From NCBI RefSeq assembly GCF_014779715.1, contig NZ_JACXYU010000020.1, positions 1 through 64,000 of the forward strand: 64,000 nucleotides of DNA, written 5' to 3'. Below, piece after piece: positions 1 through 10,691 of this stretch (positions within the stretch are counted from its first letter, which is position 1; each line of letters starts with the position of its first letter). Origin of the DNA: Streptomyces chumphonensis (lineage in GTDB: Bacteria; Actinomycetota; Actinomycetes; Streptomycetales; Streptomycetaceae). The notes under the pieces are model-generated. The model was given only the letters and a program-made list of their open reading frames with translations. It searched no databases and was not told the DNA's origin. A program made the translations under genes and the position numbers.

Positions 1-244
1 TTTACCAGATGTTTTCCGGCCTGTTTTCCCGACCGGTTTCCATCTCGAAGGAGTTGGATTCCCTTTGCCTTTCGGCGGACCCGACCGTAGCAGATCTGCC
101 AGGCCGGGAGTTCCACCCACTGGAGTTCTGCCCTGATGCCGAACGGCATCCGCTTCCCTCTGAGGTGGAGCCGTAAACGTACTGGAGCGGGGCGCCCGGA
201 CGCAAATCCAGGGCGCCCCCTCCGAACCGTTGACTGACGGGACG
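1..244. other. Non-coding left edge, downstream of rnj
   Basis: I see no supportable gene in these 244 bases. The only open frame (minus strand, ending at the window edge) is short, has no ribosome-binding site and no recognisable composition. The stretch is somewhat less GC-rich than its surroundings at its left end. It contains the hairpin at 189-219, annotated separately. In other Streptomyces the next gene on this side is usually ftsK or a neighbour of it, which is not reached here. Confidence 0.5.
189..219 (-). terminator. Hairpin downstream of rnj
   Basis: A 9-bp perfect inverted repeat (ggggcgccc at 189-197, gggcgcccc at 211-219) with a 13-nt loop lies 25 bases past the rnj stop codon. 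There is no U-tract, which is normal for Streptomyces terminators. Function inferred from position and structure. Confidence 0.45.
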
Positions 245-1930
245 TCAGACCTCCACGACGACCGGGAGGATCATCGGCCGACGCCGGTAGGTGTCGGACA
301 CCCACTTGCCGGCGGTGCGCCGCACCAGCTGCTGAAGCTGGTGCACCTCGGCGACACCGTCCTGAGCGGCCTTGGCGAGGGCCTCGTCGAGGCGTGGCGT
401 CAGCGCGCCGAAGTTCGCGTCGTCGATCCCCGATCCCCTGGCCTGGATGTGCGGGCCTCCGGTGATCTTGCCGGTGGTGCTGTCCACCACGACGAAGATC
501 GAGATGAAGCCCTCGTCGCCGAGGATGCGCCGATCCTTGAGCGCGGCCTCCGTGACGTCACCGACGGACAGGCCGTCGACGTAGACGTAACCCGCCTGCA
601 CCTTGCCGACGATGTTCGCCTTGCCCTTGTGGAGGTCGACGACGACGCCGTCCTCCGCGATGACGCAGCGCTCGTGGGGGACGCCCGTCTGGGCGCCCAG
701 TTCCGCGTTGGCGCGCAGATGCCGCCACTCGCCGTGGACCGGCATGAGGTTGCGCGGCTGGCAGATGTTGTAGAAGTACAGCAGCTCGCCCGCCGAGGAG
801 TGTCCGGAGACGTGCACCTTGGCGTTGCCCTTGTGCACCACGTTGGCCCCCCATCGGGTGAGCCCGTTGATCACGCGGTAGACGGCGTTCTCGTTGCCCG
901 GGATGAGCGACGAGGCCAGGATGACGGTGTCGCCCTGGACGATACGGATCTGGTGATCGCGGTTGGCCATGCGGGACAGCGCGGCCATCGGCTCGCCCTG
1001 GGAGCCCGTGCAGACCAGGACGACCTCGCTCTCGGGCAGGTCGTCGAGGGTCTTGACGTCCACGACCAGCCCCGCCGGGACCTTCAGGTAGCCGAGGTCA
1101 CGGGCGATGCCCATGTTGCGCACCATCGACCGCCCCACGAACGCCACCCGGCGGCCGTGCTCGTGTGCGGCGTCGAGGATCTGCTGGATGCGGTGTACGT
1201 GGCTGGCGAAGCTCGCCACGATGATGCGCCGTCTGGCCCGCCCGAAGACCTGGTGCAGGACCTGCGAGATGTCGCGCTCCGGCGGGACGAACCCCGGGAC
1301 CTCCGCGTTGGTCGAGTCGGAGAGGAGGAGGTCGATGCCCTCTTCCCCGAGCCGGGCGAAGGCGCGGAGGTCCGTGAGGCGGCCGTCCAGCGGAAGCTGG
1401 TCCATCTTGAAGTCGCCGGTGTGCACGGCCAGGCCGGCCGGGGTGCGGATGGCGACGGCCAGGGCGTCGGGGATCGAGTGGTTGACGGAGATGAACTCGC
1501 AGTCGAAGGGGCCGATCCGCTCCCGTTCGCCTTCCCGCACCTCCAGTGTGTACGGGCGGATGCGGTGCTCCTGGAGCTTCGCCTCGATCAGCGCGAGGGT
1601 CAGCTTGGAGCCGATCAGCGGAATGTCGGGCTTCTCCCGGAGGAGGAAGGGGACGCCGCCGATGTGGTCCTCGTGGCCGTGCGTGAGGACGATGCCGTCG
1701 ATGTCGTCGAGACGGTTCCGGATGGAGCTGAAGTCCGGCAGGATCAGGTCGATGCCGGGCTGTTCCTCCTCCGGGAAGAGGACGCCGCAGTCGACGATCA
1801 GCAGACGGCCGCCGTACTCGAACACGGTCATGTTGCGGCCGATCTCGCCGAGTCCGCCGAGCGGGGTGACGCGCAGGCCGCCCTTCGGCAGCGGCGGCGG
1901 GGGGCCGAGCTCTGGATGTGGATGGCTCAA
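245..1930 (-). CDS. rnj: Ribonuclease J (metallo-beta-lactamase/beta-CASP RNase)
   Basis: RNase J degrades and matures RNA from the 5' end and cuts internally; it acts in the cytoplasm as part of the mRNA-decay machinery. The 561-residue product has the metal-binding HxHxDH motif (THGHEDH) near residue 82, the N-terminal signature LGGLGEIGRN, and a beta-CASP domain followed by the C-terminal domain, with the family's usual length. I chose the TTG start at 1930 because GAGGAG lies about 7 bases upstream and the protein then begins SHPHPELG, as in Streptomyces homologues; an upstream in-frame ATG at 1972 has no such support. It follows dapA on the same strand with a 105-base gap that contains a hairpin. 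Function is assigned from family knowledge and intact motifs; confidence is high. Confidence 0.95.
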   Translation of the reverse strand: MSHPHPELGPPPPLPKGGLRVTPLGGLGEIGRNMTVFEYGGRLLIVDCGVLFPEEEQPGIDLILPDFSSIRNRLDDIDGIVLTHGHEDHIGGVPFLLREKPDIPLIGSKLTLALIEAKLQEHRIRPYTLEVREGERERIGPFDCEFISVNHSIPDALAVAIRTPAGLAVHTGDFKMDQLPLDGRLTDLRAFARLGEEGIDLLLSDSTNAEVPGFVPPERDISQVLHQVFGRARRRIIVASFASHVHRIQQILDAAHEHGRRVAFVGRSMVRNMGIARDLGYLKVPAGLVVDVKTLDDLPESEVVLVCTGSQGEPMAALSRMANRDHQIRIVQGDTVILASSLIPGNENAVYRVINGLTRWGANVVHKGNAKVHVSGHSSAGELLYFYNICQPRNLMPVHGEWRHLRANAELGAQTGVPHERCVIAEDGVVVDLHKGKANIVGKVQAGYVYVDGLSVGDVTEAALKDRRILGDEGFISIFVVVDSTTGKITGGPHIQARGSGIDDANFGALTPRLDEALAKAAQDGVAEVHQLQQLVRRTAGKWVSDTYRRRPMILPVVVEV

Positions 1931-1948
1931 GAAAGTCTCCTCACCACA

Positions 1949-1980
1949 CGCGCCACGCACCCGACGGGGCACGTGGCGCG
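1949..1980 (-). terminator. Hairpin between dapA and rnj
   Basis: A 9-bp perfect inverted repeat (cgcgccacg at 1949-1957, cgtggcgcg at 1972-1980) with a 14-nt loop lies between the dapA stop and the rnj ribosome-binding site. It could end the dapA transcript or be a structured rnj leader; the sequence does not decide. Confidence 0.35.
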
Positions 1981-2035
1981 CGCGTTGGTCGTGCGGTTCA
2001 GTTGTGTCGCTCTGTGCTGGTCAAGTAGGTGGTGT

Positions 2036-2935
2036 CTACAGCTGTACCCCGCCGGCGGCCAGATCCCGCCTGAGCTGCGCGACCTCTTCGTCCGTCAGCT
2101 CCACCAGCGGCAGGCGCAGCGGCCCGGCGGGCAGGCCCTGGCGGGCGAGGGCGGCCTTGGTCGTGATGACGCCCTGGTTGCGGAACATGCCGGTGAAGAC
2201 GGGCAGCAGCTTCTGGTGGATCTCGGTCGCCTTGGCGACGTCGCCGCTCGTGTAGGCGTCGAGCATCGCGCGGAGTTCGGGTGAGACGACGTGCCCGACG
2301 ACGGAGACGAAGCCGACCGCGCCCACGGACAGGAGCGGCAGGTTCAGCATGTCGTCGCCGGAGTACCAGGCCAGACCGGAGGCGGCGATGGCCCAGCTGG
2401 CGCGGCCCAGGTCCCCCTTGGCGTCCTTGTTGGCGACGATGCGCGGGTGCTCCGCCAGCCGGACGATCGTCTCGGTGTTGATCGGCACGCCCGAGCGGCC
2501 GGGGATGTCGTAGAGCATCACGGGGAGCCCGGTGGCGTCCGCGATGGCCGCGAAGTGACGGTACAGGCCCTCCTGCGGAGGCTTGCTGTAGTACGGCGTG
2601 ACGGCCAGCAGCCCGTGGGCCCCGGCCTGCTCCGCGGCGCGGGCCAGCTCCAGGCTGTGGGCCGTGTTGTTCGTGCTGGCTCCGGCCACGACGTGGGCGC
2701 GGTCTCCGACGGCCGCCACGACCGCCCGCACGAGCTGGGCTTTCTCCGCATCGCTGGTCGTGGGCGACTCACCGGTGGTGCCGTTGACGACGATGCCGTC
2801 GTTGCCGGCGTCCACCAGGTGGGCGGCCAGGCGCTGGGCGCCGTCCAGGTCGAGCGCGCCGTCCGCGGTGAACGGCGTGACCATGGCGGTGAGGACCCGC
2901 CCGAAGGGCGTCTGCGGTGTGGAGGTCGGAGCCAT
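2036..2935 (-). CDS. dapA: 4-hydroxy-tetrahydrodipicolinate synthase
   Basis: DapA condenses pyruvate with aspartate semialdehyde, the first committed step of the diaminopimelate/lysine pathway, in the cytoplasm. The 299-residue protein is a TIM barrel of the NAL/DHDPS family. The Schiff-base lysine is K170 (ANKDAKGD) and the catalytic tyrosine is Y142 (LYDIPGRSG), 28 residues apart as in E. coli; the TTGES motif near residues 53-57 binds substrate. The ATG at 2935 gives the family's usual length; an in-frame extension to 3085 crosses the thyX terminator hairpin and is unlikely. It lies between thyX and rnj, all leftward; dapB, for the next pathway step, is 2.5 kb away. Many actinomycetes have more than one dapA paralogue, so this may not be the only copy. 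Confidence 0.95.
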   Translation of the reverse strand: MAPTSTPQTPFGRVLTAMVTPFTADGALDLDGAQRLAAHLVDAGNDGIVVNGTTGESPTTSDAEKAQLVRAVVAAVGDRAHVVAGASTNNTAHSLELARAAEQAGAHGLLAVTPYYSKPPQEGLYRHFAAIADATGLPVMLYDIPGRSGVPINTETIVRLAEHPRIVANKDAKGDLGRASWAIAASGLAWYSGDDMLNLPLLSVGAVGFVSVVGHVVSPELRAMLDAYTSGDVAKATEIHQKLLPVFTGMFRNQGVITTKAALARQGLPAGPLRLPLVELTDEEVAQLRRDLAAGGVQL

Positions 2936-2995
2936 GGGGTCCACGCTACTCGCAGGTGCGGGTCCGATGCTCCCTCGGGGCGGGGACATGGGGAG

Positions 2996-3033
2996 CCCGG
3001 CACTGCCTGCTCGGGGGTTCAAGCAGTGCCGGG
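2996..3033 (-). terminator. thyX terminator hairpin
   Basis: An 11-bp perfect inverted repeat (cccggcactgc at 2996-3006, gcagtgccggg at 3023-3033) with a 16-nt loop lies 60 bases past the thyX stop and upstream of the dapA start. It most likely ends thyX transcription. Confidence 0.55.
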
Positions 3034-3092
3034 TCCGTGCTGCCAGCGTAGAGGAAGCCCATGAAGTGCCGCAATCCGGACACAACGGACCG

Positions 3093-3815
3093 TTAGGGTG
3101 CGACGCGCCCGTTGGCGTCGAAGGCCGCGTGCGTCAGCGGCATCAGACGCGCCCACTCGGCCTCCATCAGCTCGGCGACCATCTCGATCTCCCGCTGCGG
3201 GAAGGAGGGCACTTTCGCCAGCTCGTGCCGGGTGCGCAGCCCGAGGAAGTGCATGAGTGAGCGGGCGTTGCAGGTGGCGTACATGGACGAGTACAGGCCG
3301 ACCGGCAGCGTCGCCCGGGCGACCTCCCGCGCCACGCCGGAGTCCAGCATCTCGCGGTAGGCCGCGTACGACCGTTCGTAGGCATCACTCATCGTCCGCT
3401 CCACCAGCTCCAGCTGCTCGGGCGTGCCCTGGACGAACTCGTACTTGCCGGGGCGGCCCCGCTGGACGAGCTTCCGCTCGGCGTCCGGAACGTAGAAGAC
3501 CGGCTCCAGCTCGCGGTAGCGCCCACTCTCCTCGTTGTAGCTCCAGCCGACGCGGTGGCGGTGGAACTCGCGGAAGACGAAGAGGGGGGCGCTGACGAAG
3601 AACGTCATCGAGTTGTGCTCGAAGGGGCTCCCGTGCCGGTCCCGCATCAGGTAGTTGATCAGGCCCTTCGAGCGCTCCGGGTCCTTGTCGAGCTCGTCCA
3701 GCGACTGCTCGCCGGCGGTGGAGACCCTGGCCGCCCACAGCACGTCGGTGTCGGCGGCGCTGTGTTTGACCAGCTCGACGGTCATGTCGCTGCGGAAGCG
3801 GGGTTCGTCGGTCAC
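3093..3815 (-). CDS. thyX: Flavin-dependent thymidylate synthase ThyX
   Basis: ThyX makes dTMP from dUMP with methylenetetrahydrofolate and FAD/NADPH, independent of ThyA. The 240-residue protein carries the ThyX signature beginning RHR at residues 86-88, followed by S97 and GRY. By my count there are eight residues between the last Arg and the Ser, one more than the textbook RHRx7S. I chose the GTG at 3815 because GGAAGG lies about 6 bases upstream; the open frame reaches 3902 without a better start. It faces away from a small membrane-protein gene at 4026, leaving a shared upstream region of 210 bases. Family assignment is firm. Confidence 0.93.
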   Translation of the reverse strand: MTDEPRFRSDMTVELVKHSAADTDVLWAARVSTAGEQSLDELDKDPERSKGLINYLMRDRHGSPFEHNSMTFFVSAPLFVFREFHRHRVGWSYNEESGRYRELEPVFYVPDAERKLVQRGRPGKYEFVQGTPEQLELVERTMSDAYERSYAAYREMLDSGVAREVARATLPVGLYSSMYATCNARSLMHFLGLRTRHELAKVPSFPQREIEMVAELMEAEWARLMPLTHAAFDANGRVAP

Positions 3816-4025
3816 CAAGGGTCCTTCCGGGTACGGGGGGCCGGGCGGCGACCAGCCTACGGCCCGGTTCGGACGGTGTTTGCGGCGACCACCCCCGGGC
3901 AAGCAACCTCAGACCGGGCCCGATCGTCCACATGTTTGAGGAAGTCACCCATAATCGGGCACGTGGGCGAGTCACCGGACGTTCAGCCCGTAGCAGCCGA
4001 TCACTTCCAGAAGGAGCGCCTCGCC

Positions 4026-4265
4026 ATGTTCCGTCGCGGAGAGCCCGTGCCGTTCGCCTTCGTCTCCGAGGCCGACGGGTTCCGCTCCAACGTGACGCCG
4101 CCGCCCCGGGAGCGGGCGAGCGCCGGTGAGGTGGCGGGCCGGGTGCTGCTGACACTGGTGGCCGTCGGAGGGATCATAGGCTCGCTCCTCCTGGCCGCTC
4201 CCGCCCTGGACGTGCGGCTGGAGGAGCCTCACGGGCAGCAGCAGGAGGCCACGGAGAACCGCTGA
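4026..4265 (+). CDS. Small single-pass membrane protein, unknown function
   Basis: This 79-residue protein has a cytoplasmic-looking basic/proline N-terminal part (residues 1-37), one membrane segment of about 22 residues (VLLTLVAVGGIIGSLLLAA, roughly 40-60) and a short polar, Gln-rich tail. AAGGAG lies 9 bases upstream of the ATG, which decides the start over an in-frame GTG at 3963. It is divergent from thyX and precedes the PH-domain gene at 4418. I recognise no family beyond a Streptomyces-type conserved hypothetical, and no function can be assigned. Confidence 0.7.
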   Translation: MFRRGEPVPFAFVSEADGFRSNVTPPPRERASAGEVAGRVLLTLVAVGGIIGSLLLAAPALDVRLEEPHGQQQEATENR

Positions 4266-4417
4266 GCCGAGCTCCTGGCCGCGACGCCTGCGACGCCGGG
4301 CGCGCCGGGTCGTGCGCCCTGGGGTGACCGGTCGCACGCGTTCCGGATAATCTCACCCGTCACAGGGCGGGCGCCCCGCCCTGTCGCACTGACCCGGATC
4401 GCGAGCGAGGACCCGTC

Positions 4418-4984
4418 GTGCCCCTGACCTTCCTGTCGGCCGACCATCAGCTGAGTGCTTCCGCGGAGATCTCCGAGGAACCGCTTCCCTACGCCGACCG
4501 GGGGCGCTGGCGCCGCCCCTACCGGCCGGGGCCGTGGCGCGTGGGCGGAGCGGCCCTGCTGCTCCTGCTCGCCGCCTACCTGCTGATCTCCGCCCTCGTC
4601 ATCACGCTCGCCGGCACGCTCTCGGGCGCCGCCGCGTGTCTGGTCGGGGCGGCGCTCCTGCTCACCGTCGCGCTGCGGACGCTGCGGATCGGCATCTGGG
4701 TGAGCGCACACGGCCTGCGTCAGGTGACGCTGGTCCGCACCGTGACGCTCGCCTGGTCGCAGGTCGCGGCCGTCCGCACGGTTCAGCAGCCGGTGCGCTG
4801 GCTCGGGCTGCCGCGCACGGTGCAGGGGCAGGCACTCCTCGTCGAGCGACGTTCCGGGGACCCGCTGCGGGTGCTCGTCACCGACCGCAGCGCCGACTTC
4901 CTCAGCAAGCCCGAGGCGTTCGAGCGGGCGGCGGACGTGCTGGAGGGCTGGGCGGCCGACCACCGGCGCGGTCAGGGCGCCTGA
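4418..4984 (+). CDS. Membrane protein with PH-like domain
   Basis: The 188-residue product has a soluble N-terminus, two closely spaced membrane helices (about residues 44-87: VGGAALLLLLAAYLLIS and ALVITLAG...LLLTVAL), then a C-terminal beta-rich domain (about 90-170) of the kind annotated as a bacterial PH-like domain (WVSAHGLRQVTLVRTVTL, WSQVAAV). The GTG start at 4418 follows GCGAGGA. Its 3' end overlaps that of the opposite-strand gene at 4972 by 13 bases. No enzymatic motif is visible; the role is unknown. Confidence 0.75.
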   Translation: MPLTFLSADHQLSASAEISEEPLPYADRGRWRRPYRPGPWRVGGAALLLLLAAYLLISALVITLAGTLSGAAACLVGAALLLTVALRTLRIGIWVSAHGLRQVTLVRTVTLAWSQVAAVRTVQQPVRWLGLPRTVQGQALLVERRSGDPLRVLVTDRSADFLSKPEAFERAADVLEGWAADHRRGQGA

Positions 4985-5469
4985 GGCTCCCCCGCGCCGC
5001 CCACGTCGGCGGACGGCACGGGCCCGGACCGCTCCGCACGCCGCAGGGCGATCGCGTGCCGCATGGCCTTGCGGGCCCGGGGCGTGTCCCGGGCGTCGTG
5101 GTAGGCGACGGCGAGCCGGAACCAGCTCCGCCAGTCCTCCGGTCGCGCCTCGGTCTCCGCCTGCCGTCGGGCGAAGGCCGCGTCCGCCGAGTCGCGGTCG
5201 ATGCGGCCGCCGGGGGTGCGGGCGAGGTCGTCCTCGGGCAGGCCGCCCTCGGCCTCCAGCTGCCGCGCGAGCTGTCCGGCCGACAGCGCGAAGCGCGTGT
5301 TGTGCCACAGGAACCAGGCACCGATGAGCGGCAGGACGAGCACGGCGGCGCCGAAGGCGACGGTGACCAGCGTGCCCTGCTGGATGAGCAGCACGCCCCG
5401 GCTGCCGACCAGCACGAAGTACACGACGAGGACGGCCGCCAGGACGAAGTACGTGATCTTGGCCCGCAT
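4972..5469 (-). CDS. Membrane-anchored TPR-like protein
   Basis: This 165-residue protein starts with two membrane helices (about residues 5-25 and 32-54) and continues as a soluble helical domain containing a tetratricopeptide-like repeat (WRSWFRLAVAYHDARDTPRARK, about residues 118-139). Such proteins often scaffold complexes, but the partner is unknown. It is 12 bases upstream of dapB's stop side gap, i.e. it follows dapB on the same strand and is probably co-transcribed with it. No catalytic motif is visible. Confidence 0.75.
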   Translation of the reverse strand: MRAKITYFVLAAVLVVYFVLVGSRGVLLIQQGTLVTVAFGAAVLVLPLIGAWFLWHNTRFALSAGQLARQLEAEGGLPEDDLARTPGGRIDRDSADAAFARRQAETEARPEDWRSWFRLAVAYHDARDTPRARKAMRHAIALRRAERSGPVPSADVGGAGEPQAP

Positions 5470-5481
5470 GGGTGGGCCCTC

Positions 5482-7671
<2,190 letters not shown>

Positions 7672-7675
<4 letters not shown>

Positions 7676-9909
7676 TGGGCGTCCGCGGCGGCGTCGGCCT
7701 TCTCGCCGTCGTCACCCTTCGCGCCCTCCTCGTCCTCCAGGACGGGGATGAGGGAGAGCTTGCCGCGCTGGTCGATCTCGGCGATCTCGACCTGGACCTT
7801 CTGGCCCACGCCGAGGACGTCCTCGACGTTCTCCACGCGCTTGCCGCCGGCCAGCTTGCGGATCTGCGAGATGTGCAGCAGTCCGTCCTTGCCGGGGAGG
7901 AGCGAGACGAACGCGCCGAACGTCGTCGTCTTCACGACCGTGCCCAGGTAGCGCTCCCCGACCTCGGGCATCGTCGGGTTGGCGATGCCGTTGATCGTGG
8001 TGCGGGCGGCCTCGGCGGCCGGACCGTCGGCGGCACCGATGTAGATGGTGCCGTCGTCCTCGATCGTGATGTCGGCGCCGGTGTCCTCCTGGATCTGGTT
8101 GATCATCTTGCCCTTCGGGCCGATGACCTCACCGATCTTGTCCACGGGGATCTTCACGGTGATGATCCGCGGGGCGTTCGGGGACATCTCGTCCGGCACG
8201 TCGATGGCCTCGCCCATGACGTCCAGGATGTGCAGGCGCGCGTCACGGGCCTGCTTCAGCGCGGCGGCCAGCACCGAGGCGGGGATGCCGTCGAGCTTGG
8301 TGTCGAGCTGGAGCGCGGTGACGAACTCCCGCGTGCCGGCGACCTTGAAGTCCATGTCGCCGAAGGCGTCCTCGGCGCCGAGGATGTCGGTCAGGGTGAC
8401 GTAGTGCGTCTCGCCCTCGATCTCCTGCGAGATCAGACCCATGGCGATGCCGGCGACGGGCGCCTTGAGCGGCACACCGGCGTTCAGCATCGACATGGTG
8501 GAGGCGCACACCGAGCCCATGGACGTGGAGCCGTTGGAGCCCAGCGCCTCGGAGACCTGACGGATCGCGTAGGGGAACTCCTCGCGCGTCGGCAGGACCG
8601 GCACCAGCGCCCGCTCGGCGAGCGCGCCGTGGCCGATCTCACGGCGCTTGGGCGAGCCGACGCGGCCCGTCTCACCGGTGGAGTAGGGCGGGAAGTTGTA
8701 GTTGTGCATGTAGCGCTTGCGGGTCACCGGGGAGAGGGTGTCCAGCTGCTGCTCCATGCGCAGCATGTTGAGCGTGGTGACGCCGAGGATCTGCGTCTCG
8801 CCGCGCTCGAAGAGGGCCGAGCCGTGGACCCGCGGAATGGCCTCGACCTCGGCGGCCAGCGTGCGGATCTCGGTGACCCCGCGGCCGTCGATGCGCTTCT
8901 TCTCCTTGATGACGCGCTCGCGGACCAGCTCCTTGGTCAGGGACCGGTAGGCGGCGGAGATCTCCTTCTCCCGGCCCTCGAACTGCGGGAGCAGCTTCTC
9001 CGCGGCGACCGCCTTGACACGGTCGAGCTCCGCCTCGCGCTCCTGCTTCCCGGCGATGGTCAGCGCCCGGGTCAGCTCGTCGCGGACGGCGGCGTTCAGC
9101 GCGTCCAGGACGTCGTCCTGGAAGTCCAGGAAGACCGGGAACTCGCCGGTGGGCTTCGCGGCCTTGTCGGCGAGGTCCGACTGGGCCTTGCACAGGGTCT
9201 TGATGAAGGGCTTCGCGGCGTCCAGACCGGCGGCGACGACCTCCTCGGTCGGCGCGCCGGCGCCACCGCGGACGAGCTCGACGGTCTTCTCCGTGGCCTC
9301 GGCCTCGACCATCATGATCGCGACGTCGCCGTCGGGCAGGACCCGGCCGGCCACGACCATGTCGAAGACGGCGTCCTCCAGCTCGGTGTGCGTCGGGAAG
9401 GCGACCCACTGGCCCTTGATGAGGGCGACGCGGGTGGCACCGATCGGGCCGGAGAACGGCAGGCCGGCCAGCTGCGTGGAGCAGGAGGCGGCGTTGATGG
9501 CGACCACGTCGTAGAGGTGGTCGGGGTTGAGGGCCATGACCGTCTCGACGATCTGGATCTCGTTGCGCAGGCCCTTCTTGAACGACGGCCGCAGCGGGCG
9601 GTCGATCAGGCGGCAGGTGAGGATGGCGTCCTCCGAGGGACGACCCTCCCGCCGGAAGAAGGAGCCGGGGATCTTGCCCGCGGCGTACATGCGCTCCTCG
9701 ACGTCCACCGTCAGGGGGAAGAAGTCGAGCTGCTCCTTCGGGTGCTTCCCCGCGGTGGTGGCCGACAGCACCATGGTGTCGTCGTCCAGGTAGGCCACGG
9801 CGGAACCGGCGGCCTGGCGGGCGAGGCGGCCCGTCTCGAAGCGGATGGTGCGGGTGCCGAAGGCGCCGTTGTCGATGACGGCCTCGGCGTAGTGGGTCTC
9901 GTTCTCCAC
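7672..9909 (-). CDS. pnp: Polyribonucleotide nucleotidyltransferase (PNPase)
   Basis: PNPase degrades RNA 3' to 5' by phosphorolysis and in Streptomyces also adds 3' tails. The 745-residue protein has two RNase PH domains with a helical linker, a KH domain (about 575-635, containing [16 protein letters not shown]) and an S1 domain (about 645-720, [13 protein letters not shown] ... DGLLHISQI), then an acidic tail. The GTG start at 9909 follows GAGGAG by 10 bases. It is downstream of rpsO with an intergenic hairpin and upstream of the M16 protease. Length and domain order are typical. Confidence 0.97.
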
Positions 9910-10139
9910 CAGGAATGTCTCCTCGTACGTTCGTCCACCGCGCGTGTCGCGGCGGACTGCGGCAGGTGGAGCGCTCCCTGTGCGGGCCGGTCTTCGATCG
10001 AAGCTCCCGGACGGTCTGCGTCCGTCGTCCGGGGGCCACTACCGAGGACCGGCGTCGTGCGGGCGCGCCCCGCCTCATGCTGTTGTGTCGTTCCCTGGGG
10101 ACAGCCTACAAAGATCGGCCGCCGCGCGGGGTACGACGA

Positions 10140-10172
10140 AGGGAGCGGCCCCCGGTCAGGGAACCGCTCCCT
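10140..10172 (-). terminator. rpsO-pnp intergenic stem-loop
   Basis: A 9-bp perfect stem (agggagcgg at 10140-10148, ccgctccct at 10164-10172) with a possible inner ccc/ggg stem lies 10 bases past the rpsO stop codon. The rpsO-pnp intergenic region of bacteria commonly has such a hairpin acting as partial terminator and processing site; that role here is inferred. Confidence 0.6.
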
Positions 10173-10182
10173 CCCTCATGGA

Positions 10183-10476
10183 TCAGCGCGCGCCGCCCGC
10201 CGCGCCACGGCGGATGCCGAGGCGGTCGACCAGGGCACGGAAACGCTGGATGTCCTTCTTGGCCAGGTACTGCAGCAGCCGACGGCGCTGGCCGACCAGG
10301 AGGAGCAGACCACGACGCGAGTGGTGGTCGTGCTTGTGGGTCTTCAGGTGCTCGGTGAGGTCCTTGATGCGCTGCGTGAGCAGGGCCACCTGGACCTCGG
10401 GGGAGCCGGTGTCGCCCTCCTTGGTGGCGTACTCGGACATGATCTGCTTCTTCGTCGCGGCGTCGAGAGAGGACAC
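10183..10476 (-). CDS. rpsO: 30S ribosomal protein S15
   Basis: S15 binds the central domain of 16S rRNA early in 30S assembly. The 97-residue product contains the family signature ([37 protein letters not shown]). The GTG start at 10476 follows AAGGAG by 5 bases. It heads the rpsO-pnp unit. The reading frame remains open upstream, but that stretch has no ribosome-binding site and overlaps eccD, so it is not coding. Confidence 0.97.
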   Translation of the reverse strand: MSSLDAATKKQIMSEYATKEGDTGSPEVQVALLTQRIKDLTEHLKTHKHDHHSRRGLLLLVGQRRRLLQYLAKKDIQRFRALVDRLGIRRGAAGGAR

Positions 10477-10691
10477 ACGCACTCCTTGTGATGTCATCCT
10501 GCGGATGCAGGGCCGCCGAGTGCCCCTGGTCCACTGCACAGGGGAGCTTCCGGAACTCGGGAGGCTTCGTGGGGCGCGCCGGGCGCCGTCCTCGGATCCG
10601 TGATCCGGAGGGCAGCGCACACAAACGGCCGCCCGTAGCTTACACCCTCCGTGACGCCCGCCCGTCCGGGGCCGGCGCGTCACCGCCCGGG
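10477..10691 (-). promoter_or_regulatory. rpsO upstream region with a likely promoter
   Basis: These 215 bases separate eccD from rpsO. On the minus strand a -10-like TAAGCT (10637-10642) would give a leader of about 160 nt before rpsO. No good -35 is visible. Assignment is tentative. Confidence 0.3.

Noticed and set aside
2-205. Short open frame on the minus strand at the left edge
   Set aside because: No ribosome-binding site, no recognisable domain, and a composition not typical of coding sequence here.
230-2284. Long plus-strand open frame opposite rnj and dapA
   Set aside because: It is the antisense shadow of two well-recognised genes; high GC produces long spurious frames, and its translation is a repetitive Asp/Val/Arg-rich sequence with no domain.
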